This document shows positions 35,232 through 43,068 of a stretch of DNA of 58,557 bases, piece after piece (positions within the stretch are counted from its first letter, which is position 1; each line of letters starts with the position of its first letter). The DNA is taken from positions 1 through 58,557 of the forward strand of contig CAZLBP010000024.1 of NCBI GenBank assembly GCA_964557855.1. Reading direction: 5' to 3'. This DNA comes from JAJRZL01 sp964557855. GTDB taxonomy: Bacteria > Zixibacteria > MSB-5A5 > GN15 > FEB-12. The notes below the pieces were generated by a model. That model was given only the letters and a program-made list of their open reading frames with translations. It did not search any database and was not told the origin of the DNA. A program made the translations under genes and the position numbers.

Positions 35232-38200
35232 ATGAAAGGTGATTTCTCCCGATGGGGGTATGACAAGAAACGGAATCATGCGGGTGTGTTGCATCAGCAG
35301 GGAAGGGTGTTAACCGATGCCGATTGGAATGCACAAACCAGAATTACAGCCAACTGGCAGGATCAGGCCGGTAATGACATAATCGGGCCCGGCGTAGCCG
35401 CCGTCCCGGCCGATGAGCCGCTCGGCTTCAAAGTACAAACAGCCGCCGTCAACGCCGGCGGCAAAGTGGAACTCGGTGTCCAGCCCGGTCGCGTGTGGGC
35501 CGATGGACTCCTGACGTACCTGGCCGGTCTCCCGGCCGATCCCACTACGCCTGTCAGTCGCGCGGCCGCATACCTGCAACCCCCCACCCAGGATCCGCCT
35601 GCCGATGAATCATCAATCGGCGCCGGGGTCAGAGACGCCGTCGTCCTGGAAGTGTGGCGGGAAGCGATCAACGGCTTCCAGATGCCGGAATCACTCATCG
35701 AGCCGGCTCTGGGCGGCCCGGACACGACCGAACGGATGCATACCGCCGCTGCCTTCCGTCTATTCCGTCTCCAGCCCGGCGACACCTGCGAGAGTATTCT
35801 GGATCAGATTAAAGATGATCCTTCGCAAAGAGGCACGCTCACCGTGTCGCTGCAGCCGACCGAAACCATATCCGGTGATTGTCCGGTTACCGAAGGGGGC
35901 GGGTATACCGGTTTCGAGCATCATCTATATCGCGTTGAAATCGCCCCGGTAGAGAGTGCCGAACCGATGTTCAAGTGGTCCCGGTTCAACGGCGGTCTGG
36001 TCGGACGCGGCATCTTTGATGCAGTCGATATGAAAGTCCAGATAACAGCCAACAAGTCGGCTATCGCTACTTCGGGGATCACCGAGTTCTACATGGAAGT
36101 CGTTCAGTACAACGGCGAGGCCGGTTACTGGGAAGTCACGTACGGCGCCGAAGTCACGCTTGATAACGACCATGAACTGGTGCTGCCCGGAACACCTCTG
36201 TACGGCTCGCTGCCGGCCGGCGGCAATCCGGTGTTCTTTCGCCTCTGGAACGGTATCCGGCTGATCAGCGATTTCCCGCTCGGGACCGGCGATCCGACCG
36301 GGCTTCGCGACGGCATCCGGCTGGAGTTTGAGACGCCCGGTACGGGCAAGTACCGTCCCGGCGACTACTGGACCTTCCCGGTGCGGGCCGGCGAGATAGC
36401 CAACGATCAACTTCTCATCGATAACGCTCCCCCGGAAGGTATCGAGTATCATCGCGTACCGCTGGCTATACTCAACTGGAACGCCGCAGCCGATATTTCG
36501 TCGACGAACAGCCAGATACAGGACTGCCGGCTCATTTTCCAGCCACTAACACAATTGGGGACCTGCTGTACAATCAGAGTAGGCGACGGTATTCACAGCC
36601 ACGGCGATTTCGATTCCATTCAGGAAGCCGTCAATCACCTGCCCGCTTCCGGCGGACAGATATGCCTCTTGCCGGGACAGTACACGGAGAATGTGGTCAT
36701 TGCCGAACGACACAACGTTATCATCTCCGGATGCGGAGCGCGCAGTCGCATAGTATCCGGCCCTCCCACTGGCGAATTCGGTATTGCCGCGCCGGTGATT
36801 CATGTCAAAGACTCTCAGCACATTCGGATCGAATCCCTGGCTGTGAAGGCACATGAATCCGGGATTGGCGTGCTTCTCGAGGGCAGCCCGCCGGAACCGA
36901 TCCACTTCGGCAGTACCAGCATTCTTGGCCCGATGCGCCAGCGGGATATCACGGTCGAGAACTTGCATGTCGCAGCCGCGACCAAGAGCGCCATCCAGTC
37001 CCAGGGCGGCCAATACATCAGAATACTTGAAAACAAAGTGGAAATGGCGGATGTTCCGGGCACGTTTCCGGGCATCTATTTCGTCGGAGAAGACGCGCGG
37101 ATCGACGGTAACGACATCCGTGTACATGTTTCGCCGACGCCGGTTCCCGCCACCACCGCCGCAGTTCCTTCGCGTACCACCGTATCGGCCGGTATGGGCG
37201 GCATCCAGATCGGGGGCACATCCGAGCGCGTACATATCGGTGATAATCTTATCGAGGGTGGTATCGGTAACGGCATTACCCTGGGCAGCGTCAAGACTAT
37301 CGACGAGGAGGGTAATGAGTCGCCGGAAATTATCGGTTGGGTGATCAATGTCTTCAACCCCTGCAGTCCTTGCGAACCGGGTGAGGTATTTATTCCTCGG
37401 CCGATCCCTGGCGAAGAAGATGGAACCCGGATGGTATCGGCCGGGGCTCTGTACGAGATTCAAATCGAAAACAACCGCATCTACAATATGGGCCTCAACG
37501 GGATCGGTGTCATCGGGTTCTTCGATCTATCAGCCGCCGATGAGTTCATCAGCGTTCATAGACTGGACATCATCAGCAATGATATCCGGCACAACCTCTG
37601 GCGGCCGCTGGCGGAAATACCGGAAGATATGATAAACAGCATGGGCTACGGCGGCATATCCTTGGCTGACGTGGAATACCTGCTTATCCAGGACAACGTG
37701 ATCGAGGACAACGGTCCCAATCATCTGGAACCGATCTGTGGTATCTTCATCCTGCACGGCGAAGGGGTGGATATCACGAACAACCGTATACTCAACAACG
37801 GCGCCAAAACCGGTGAACCGGTCAAACAAGCGAAAGACGGGCGCCGCGGCGGCATCAATATCGTATTCGCCGTGGCTCCGACGGAGGATGTCCGGTTTGG
37901 AGAATACCGCGTCCCCAGGCAGGACGGCGTGCCGGCCCTGAAAGTCCACAGCAATGTCGTCTCCGTTCCGTTGGGACAAGCACTATCGGTAACGGCGCTG
38001 GGGCCCGTTATGGTGACCGACAATCAGTTCACGAGCCGCGGTATGATACTGAGATCCGGCTCGCCGACATTTGTCGCCTCGACCGTAGCGATTATGAACC
38101 TCGGGGTATCCAACGAGTACTACGGTCAGTTGATTACTTACGGTACCTATCTCAAAGGTCACGTAGGCAAACCCACGCTAACGGCGGTAACCGAAACAGC

Positions 38201-38699
38201 CGTTACTATGCCGAGGCAGGGTTTGGATGATCAACAGGTCGGACGGTATCTGGCCAACGGCAACGTCATGTTCCACGACAACCAGTGCGTCCTGGACCTG
38301 TTGGAAACCGGGCTGAGTCTGTCGCTTTCATCGATTCTGATCCTGACGCTCGATGATGTCAGTTTTGGGAACAACCAATGTGACTGCTCGTTGGTGGATG
38401 ACATTGTTCTGTCCCATGCCATCCTGTTTGGTTTTTCACTGCGCATGAACGACAATCGCATGAAGGAAGGTCTTTACAATGCACTGTATTCGGGCCTGAC
38501 TCTTGGGATCATGAACGCCACGACCAACAACCAGTCCACTCATTGCATTATGGTATACGGTCTGAGTGCGGTCAAGATAGACAGCGGTAACAGAGTTTTG
38601 TTCCAGCTCTTTGCCGAAGAAGATTACTGCAACCCGTTCGAATTCCTGGGAAGAAGATCAACAGCGGCATCCGGCAGCACGCTTGGATTGCTGCGCTAG
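35232..38699 (+). CDS. DUF6519 protein with right-handed parallel beta-helix (candidate receptor-binding or baseplate arm)
   Basis: ATG at 35232 with GGAG upstream (a GTG two codons earlier is also possible); ~1155 residues. The N-terminus, MKGDFSRWGYDKKRNHAGVL and HQQGRVLTDADWNAQTR, is the DUF6519 signature found in eCIS and phage-tail-like loci. From about residue 440 to 850 there are many short repeats typical of pectate-lyase-like beta-helices (HNVIISGCGARSRIVSG, ENLHVAAATKSAIQSQGGQY, DNVIEDNGPNHLEPICGIFI, NNRILNNG). No adenovirus-knob fibre gene is present, so this and the preceding protein are the best candidates for target binding or particle decoration. It follows the tail I gene by 11 bases. 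Confidence 0.85.
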   Translation: MKGDFSRWGYDKKRNHAGVLHQQGRVLTDADWNAQTRITANWQDQAGNDIIGPGVAAVPADEPLGFKVQTAAVNAGGKVELGVQPGRVWADGLLTYLAGLPADPTTPVSRAAAYLQPPTQDPPADESSIGAGVRDAVVLEVWREAINGFQMPESLIEPALGGPDTTERMHTAAAFRLFRLQPGDTCESILDQIKDDPSQRGTLTVSLQPTETISGDCPVTEGGGYTGFEHHLYRVEIAPVESAEPMFKWSRFNGGLVGRGIFDAVDMKVQITANKSAIATSGITEFYMEVVQYNGEAGYWEVTYGAEVTLDNDHELVLPGTPLYGSLPAGGNPVFFRLWNGIRLISDFPLGTGDPTGLRDGIRLEFETPGTGKYRPGDYWTFPVRAGEIANDQLLIDNAPPEGIEYHRVPLAILNWNAAADISSTNSQIQDCRLIFQPLTQLGTCCTIRVGDGIHSHGDFDSIQEAVNHLPASGGQICLLPGQYTENVVIAERHNVIISGCGARSRIVSGPPTGEFGIAAPVIHVKDSQHIRIESLAVKAHESGIGVLLEGSPPEPIHFGSTSILGPMRQRDITVENLHVAAATKSAIQSQGGQYIRILENKVEMADVPGTFPGIYFVGEDARIDGNDIRVHVSPTPVPATTAAVPSRTTVSAGMGGIQIGGTSERVHIGDNLIEGGIGNGITLGSVKTIDEEGNESPEIIGWVINVFNPCSPCEPGEVFIPRPIPGEEDGTRMVSAGALYEIQIENNRIYNMGLNGIGVIGFFDLSAADEFISVHRLDIISNDIRHNLWRPLAEIPEDMINSMGYGGISLADVEYLLIQDNVIEDNGPNHLEPICGIFILHGEGVDITNNRILNNGAKTGEPVKQAKDGRRGGINIVFAVAPTEDVRFGEYRVPRQDGVPALKVHSNVVSVPLGQALSVTALGPVMVTDNQFTSRGMILRSGSPTFVASTVAIMNLGVSNEYYGQLITYGTYLKGHVGKPTLTAVTETAVTMPRQGLDDQQVGRYLANGNVMFHDNQCVLDLLETGLSLSLSSILILTLDDVSFGNNQCDCSLVDDIVLSHAILFGFSLRMNDNRMKEGLYNALYSGLTLGIMNATTNNQSTHCIMVYGLSAVKIDSGNRVLFQLFAEEDYCNPFEFLGRRSTAASGSTLGLLR

Positions 38700-38732
38700 T
38701 ATAGAGTGAGTACGACCAAGGGAGAATGATAG

Positions 38733-39635
38733 ATGTCCAAGAAAGTAAAACCGAGAACGATCCCGATAGATACCGTAGTTGATTCCCTGGAGCAGGGACT
38801 GGCCGGAACTGATACGGCTCGGAAACAGGACTTTCAGGGATTGCAGCAGGTGCGCCTGACCAAGGCGAACTCCCAGGAACGGGAACGTCTTCGCCTCTCT
38901 CGCAAACTCGGTCAGAACCATCCACGAGTGCAAGCACTGGATCGTCGGATCAACTACAACCAGGGTTTGATCCGTGATATCCAAGTCGAAATCGACCACG
39001 CCGTTATCGATGTTCCCGATGTCAACGAAAACGCCTGGACTGTACACGGCTTTGTCCGCAAACAGGACCTGACCGGCGTGCCCGGTTTGACCGTGGCGCT
39101 GTACGATGAAAAGGGCAACTGGATCAAGCAGCTCGGATACGCCTGCACCGACAGGAAGGGCTATTTTCGATTGACGCACGGTCGCGATGAAGACCAACCT
39201 CTGGAGGGCCCTGCTGCCGGCGCCACTATCAGAACGAATGTGTCTCGCAAGAGGCAGGTTTTCCTCCGCGTCCTCGACCAGGACAGCAACCTGCTCTACT
39301 GCGACAACGAACCCCTTGTACCGCAACTGGGCAAGCTAGACTATCGCGAGATTGTTCTGGGCGAAGATGCTACAACCTGCAAACCTCCGGAAAACGGCGA
39401 GCAGCCTCCGCCGGGTCCTTCACCGATCGATCCTTCCGGACCGGATGTGGACGACGAAGGAATCCAGTTGGAAAAGATACCGGGCATCGGTCCGGGAAGA
39501 GCCCAGAAGCTGAGAGAAGCCGGCATCCTGGACGCCAGGATCTTCTCGGAAACTGACAACGAGAAGTTAAAAGAGATTCTCGGCAGCGTTGATATCAAGA
39601 AGATGAAGAAGCAGGCCAAGCAGTTGCTTGGCTGA
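38733..39635 (+). CDS. eCIS-associated protein: coiled coil, beta-sandwich and C-terminal helix-hairpin-helix
   Basis: 300 residues with three visible parts. Residues ~35-85 are helical and highly charged (RERLRLSRKLGQNHPRVQAL) and likely form a coiled coil. Residues ~95-210 read as a carboxypeptidase-regulatory/CNA-B-like beta-sandwich: AWTVHGFVRKQDLTGVPGLT, VALYDEKGNWIKQLGYACTD and KGYFRLTHG. After a Pro-rich linker, residues ~245-300 form a helix-hairpin-helix module: LEKIPGIGPGRAQKLREAGI, then DNEKLKEILGSVDIKKMKKQ. HhH modules usually bind DNA, or protein in a few cases. In a particle locus it may hold cargo or act as a plug. AGGGAGAATG-type site upstream. Not a standard Afp/PVC component; function unknown. 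Confidence 0.65.
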   Translation: MSKKVKPRTIPIDTVVDSLEQGLAGTDTARKQDFQGLQQVRLTKANSQERERLRLSRKLGQNHPRVQALDRRINYNQGLIRDIQVEIDHAVIDVPDVNENAWTVHGFVRKQDLTGVPGLTVALYDEKGNWIKQLGYACTDRKGYFRLTHGRDEDQPLEGPAAGATIRTNVSRKRQVFLRVLDQDSNLLYCDNEPLVPQLGKLDYREIVLGEDATTCKPPENGEQPPPGPSPIDPSGPDVDDEGIQLEKIPGIGPGRAQKLREAGILDARIFSETDNEKLKEILGSVDIKKMKKQAKQLLG

Positions 39636-39674
39636 GCCGGTAACGCTCTCAGGGCAACAGGAGTGTGACATACT

Positions 39675-40385
39675 ATGGTTGCAGCACGGATAAGGAAGCC
39701 CAGTTCCGATCGTGAGAGTAAAGGTCGGACCACATCGACCAAGGAAGCAACCTCTCAGGCCACGTCAATCAATTTCGAACCCCGTGTACACGGTATGCAG
39801 CGGCCGCCTTGCCCCTGCGGAGGCGGGTGCCCGACCTGTAGGCAGAGACCTTTCGGAGATCGTATTTCTCCTGCCAAGGACTACAGATCGAGGTTCAGCG
39901 GCAATGTGGCCAAGACGGTCTGTGATGTTGCCGTACATCCGGAAGATGTAATCAACTTCCAACTGAAGAAATCGTTTCGAACTGTCGGGACAGGCACGCC
40001 CAAAGTAGTCGTGCTGAATGAACAAATGAAGCAGGAGTATCCTTGCGTATTTGAAGCTGTCATGGCTCATGAACAAGTGCACATTGAGAACAGCACACCG
40101 AATTGCACGGCATTCAAAGAATGTGTGGATGATAGCAGTTCGGCATTTCTCGGTTATTTCGGTGACCCAACCATTTCACATTCTGACTTTGTGGCCTGCA
40201 ACAATGCCCATAATGCCGGTATATTCCCGGACTGTAAAACGGATGAGGCGGCTGCCTATGAAGCCGGAATCAAGAAAGCACAGGCGCTCAAATCAGAATC
40301 CGGATGCTCTAGCGAAGTCTGGGCTCTGGACCAGGCAATAACCCAGTGGCAAGGTCATCAGAAGAGTCCTCCCAACTGCCCGTAG
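39675..40385 (+). CDS. candidate eCIS cargo with CPCGGGCPTC motif and HExxH metallopeptidase-like site
   Basis: 236 residues. The first ~45 are polar and disordered. Then comes CPCGGGCPTC (C46, C48, C52, C55), identical to the motif in the next gene. The main part holds VAVHPEDVINFQLKKSFRTV and VFEAVMAHEQVHIENS, with HEQVH at residues 132-136, a zinc-metallopeptidase-type HExxH. A later ACNNAHNAG and the acidic DEAAAYEAGIKKAQ helix may provide a third ligand. Several further Cys (DCKTDE, GCSSEVW, NCP at the end) suggest disulfides. I recognise no named family. No signal peptide, so export would be inside or on the particle. Position at the 3' end of the operon and the shared motif point to a toxin or processing enzyme. 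Confidence 0.6.
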   Translation: MVAARIRKPSSDRESKGRTTSTKEATSQATSINFEPRVHGMQRPPCPCGGGCPTCRQRPFGDRISPAKDYRSRFSGNVAKTVCDVAVHPEDVINFQLKKSFRTVGTGTPKVVVLNEQMKQEYPCVFEAVMAHEQVHIENSTPNCTAFKECVDDSSSAFLGYFGDPTISHSDFVACNNAHNAGIFPDCKTDEAAAYEAGIKKAQALKSESGCSSEVWALDQAITQWQGHQKSPPNCP

Positions 40386-40402
40386 TGAAGAGGAGTAGTA
40401 TT

Positions 40403-41863
40403 ATGTTTCAGCAAGTGAAAGTCAATAAGCCGGCGACCGGAAAGAAAAAGCCGCTCAACGGTTCATTCGATTCGGTTCATGCTGCTCATCATGGGTTAGC
40501 AGAGTCCGACACGGTCATACAAACCAAAGCCTCCTGCCCCTGCGGCGGCGGCTGCCCGACATGCCAGGGAGCAGAGGCGCTGCAGACTAAACTGAAAATC
40601 GGCTCCCCGAATGACAACTACGAACGGGAGGCCGATCAAATCGCTGATCAGGTTAGGCGTATGACGGATCCTTATGCCCAGCGGCAATCTATCGAGGAAG
40701 AAGAGGAAGAGCTCCTGCAAACCAAGCCGATTGCCGACCAAATAACGCCTCTCATCCAACGCCAGCCGCTTGAGGATGAAGAAGAGGAACTGCAACTCCA
40801 GGCCGAACAACCGGCCGCAAGCCCCCATACCGAACAAGTGCAGCCAATGCTTAATTCTTTGAAGACTGGGGGGAGTCCATTGCCGCGCAACACCCAAACC
40901 TTCTTCGAATCACGGTTCGGGACAGATTTCAGCACCGTTCGGGTACATTCCGATTCCACTGCGGCCGAAGCGGCCCGTCTATTGCGAGCGCGGGCGTTTA
41001 CGATGGAGAATCACATAACATTTGGGGCGGGTGAGTATTCGCCCGGGACGCACACAGGTAAGCATCTCCTGGCGCACGAATTGACCCACGTGATACAGCA
41101 AAAGGGCGCGGACCGGCTCGGAATTCAGCGCTACACCGAAGAAGAGGAAGCTGCGTGTCCCTGCCTGAACTGGTCATTGCTCCGCATGTACATGACCGCC
41201 CAGGCAATGGTGGGCGGCGGCGAACTAACCGGGCGCAGATACGCCTCGATGTTCATGGATCACTTCCTGCGAGGCGGTGGATCAGATATGTATGTTGCCT
41301 GGAGCGACTTTCTGGGCGATACCGAAGGTCAGGCCGCACTGGAGGACGTCAATGATGAGCTGGCCAACGAATTCCTGGCCGAAGCCGATGCGTTGAGCTG
41401 CGGCGGTTCGCGCTCCTCGATCACCAGGAGCGCAAACCTGTTGTCACAATTCACTCACGGCACCGATCTGTTCTATGCCGTGGGCGCCTTTACTCTGCAC
41501 GCCACAGGTGAAGGGTCAGTTCGCAGGAGCTGCGATGAAGATGACAACTGCACCGGGATTTCGGCACAAATGGATATCAGATATCGAATCAATGATCCGT
41601 ACGACTGGAAGAGCAATGCCACCCCGTGTACGCCGGCCACGGGGGAAACAGGTTGCAGCGCCAACATGAAAACGGTTACTCTGCCGGTCATAGGTCTCAT
41701 CTGTGATGAATGCCTCAACCGATTGGTCATTCACGGTTGGGCCGGCGAATTCATGGTCAAAATCCGCGGGAGCGCCTCGAACTACAACGTCAGCGGTCCG
41801 TGCGGCTTCCGAAATCCAGCCACCGAGCCGGATACGAGAGATAACAGTCGCCAGGATCCGTAA
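40403..41863 (+). CDS. DUF4157 protein, probable eCIS-delivered toxin with unknown C-terminal domain
   Basis: I start at the ATG at 40403 (GAGGAG upstream, after the previous stop); 486 residues. Order of parts: CPCGGGCPTC at residues 45-54; LQTKLKIGSPNDNYEREADQ, a phrase common to eCIS DUF4157 proteins; two acidic repeats (QRQSIEEEEEELLQTKP and QRQPLEDEEEELQLQ). Then the DUF4157 metallopeptidase-like domain: LPRNTQTFFESRFGTDFSTV, RVHSDSTAAEAARLL and HELTH at 225-229. The last ~230 residues, rich in Cys, match no family I know. DUF4157 is strongly linked to eCIS loci and often precedes toxin domains, so the C-terminal part is the likely effector. The gene ends the operon; no immunity gene follows, fitting a weapon used on other organisms. 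Confidence 0.85.
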   Translation: MFQQVKVNKPATGKKKPLNGSFDSVHAAHHGLAESDTVIQTKASCPCGGGCPTCQGAEALQTKLKIGSPNDNYEREADQIADQVRRMTDPYAQRQSIEEEEEELLQTKPIADQITPLIQRQPLEDEEEELQLQAEQPAASPHTEQVQPMLNSLKTGGSPLPRNTQTFFESRFGTDFSTVRVHSDSTAAEAARLLRARAFTMENHITFGAGEYSPGTHTGKHLLAHELTHVIQQKGADRLGIQRYTEEEEAACPCLNWSLLRMYMTAQAMVGGGELTGRRYASMFMDHFLRGGGSDMYVAWSDFLGDTEGQAALEDVNDELANEFLAEADALSCGGSRSSITRSANLLSQFTHGTDLFYAVGAFTLHATGEGSVRRSCDEDDNCTGISAQMDIRYRINDPYDWKSNATPCTPATGETGCSANMKTVTLPVIGLICDECLNRLVIHGWAGEFMVKIRGSASNYNVSGPCGFRNPATEPDTRDNSRQDP

Positions 41864-41931
41864 TGGACTTTCGCAGTCGACTCTGATAGTAGAGAGACAG
41901 GGAGAGCCCGTTTTACTGCGCCGACCAGCGC

Positions 41932-43056
41932 CTACGAATCAGTTTGCCGTTGCAACTCCTCCAATGCTGAATCGAGTTGCGGTATAATCTGCGACCAATG
42001 ATATCGGGATACCGCGCCGGACAGATTAGTCCCCCTCTCACCCCGGATGCCGGTACCGTCGGTCAGTCGCTTCTCGAGCGCTTGCAGCCTGTCAACCAGG
42101 CCGGAAACGGAACCGTCATAGAAATACTCATCCGTATTAAAGTTGCCGAGCAGTTCCGGATAAGCCAACCGCCGCGGCAGCAAGGGATACGCCCCGGCTG
42201 CGATAGCCTCCACGACACTGATACCGAAGAACTCATGAATGGCGGTGGAGACGATCACGTCGGATGCCATGAGTATTGAACGGTAATCATTCGCCGATTC
42301 AATATACCCCCAATGATCAATGTTATCCGTCAAATACTCTTTCGCCCATGAGAACACCGGCGGACTTTCCTGAAACTGTGGTCCAATCGCACTCAGGCGA
42401 AACTCCGTACCCGATTCCTTGAGCTGTTTGATCGCGGCAAAGAAGCTGTCCGGATCTTTGTCGTACTCCCACCGGGCCGCCCACAGAATCCGCAGCGGCC
42501 CGGCCGCGCGTGCGCTGCGTTCCGGGAACGGCTCGATACCGGGATAATGTACGGCTGATTTGTCCCTGATCCTGTCGACGGCTTGTATCGGTTGATAATC
42601 CGGCATCCTATTCAGCAGCTTCTCCAGCATAGTCAGGAAAATCCCCCGGTGATACTCGGAATTGAACCACACTTCATTCGCCGCCAGACACGACGTGAAA
42701 TTCGTCATGGCGAAGTGCATATCTCGCTCATGCTGTTGCTGCACCGGGTAAGCAAGTTGATTTTCGTGAAAATAGACTACAGTCGGTAATTGACTTATGC
42801 GCGAATCAACCAGACCCAGAAACTCGGCCAGATTGAGCATGTCTGAGCACCAGATAATATCCCAGCTCTCGCCTTTTCTGATTCTCTCGTTCACATCATG
42901 AGCGAAGGTCACCGCCGAGTGCCGCATTCGCCACTTCCACTTGTAGCCGGGCAGACTCAGGACGGTCCAGTCATGCCGACTATGCCTGATCCAACTTTCA
43001 AGGAAGGACCGGTGGCTGCCGGCGTAGTATGGTTCCAGGGTCAGAACGCGCATCAT
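41932..43056 (-). CDS. tRNA-queuosine alpha-mannosyltransferase-like glycosyltransferase (DUF3524)
   Basis: 374 residues. The N-terminal DUF3524 domain is very clear: VLTLEPYYAGSHRSFLESWI, LSLPGYKWKWRMRHSAVTFA, DIIWCSDMLNLAEFLGLV, VVYFHENQLAYPVQ and DMHFAMTNFTSCLAANEVWF. A GT4-type C-terminal domain follows (ILWAARWEYDKDPDSFFAAI, STAIHEFFGISVVEAIAAGA, where the E is the usual nucleotide-sugar-binding one). This is the GTDC1/QTMAN layout; the animal enzyme adds mannose from GDP-mannose to queuosine in tRNA-Asp. Bacterial homologues are thought to do the same or a similar modification. It is the last gene of a minus-strand set with a Sec-containing thioredoxin-like protein and a NUDIX hydrolase, 12 bases behind the former. 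Confidence 0.85.
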   Translation of the reverse strand: MMRVLTLEPYYAGSHRSFLESWIRHSRHDWTVLSLPGYKWKWRMRHSAVTFAHDVNERIRKGESWDIIWCSDMLNLAEFLGLVDSRISQLPTVVYFHENQLAYPVQQQHERDMHFAMTNFTSCLAANEVWFNSEYHRGIFLTMLEKLLNRMPDYQPIQAVDRIRDKSAVHYPGIEPFPERSARAAGPLRILWAARWEYDKDPDSFFAAIKQLKESGTEFRLSAIGPQFQESPPVFSWAKEYLTDNIDHWGYIESANDYRSILMASDVIVSTAIHEFFGISVVEAIAAGAYPLLPRRLAYPELLGNFNTDEYFYDGSVSGLVDRLQALEKRLTDGTGIRGERGTNLSGAVSRYHWSQIIPQLDSALEELQRQTDS

Positions 43057-43068
43057 GCTAGCGATTGA

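Noticed and set aside
16943..41863. Prophage or R-type tailocin
   Set aside because: No head, portal, terminase, integrase or lysis genes; AAA+ ATPase, DUF4255 cap and DUF4157 cargo are eCIS marks.
16943..41863. Type VI secretion system
   Set aside because: No TssJ, TssL, TssM membrane complex, no ClpV-type double-AAA unfoldase, and a single-chain sheath instead of TssB/TssC.
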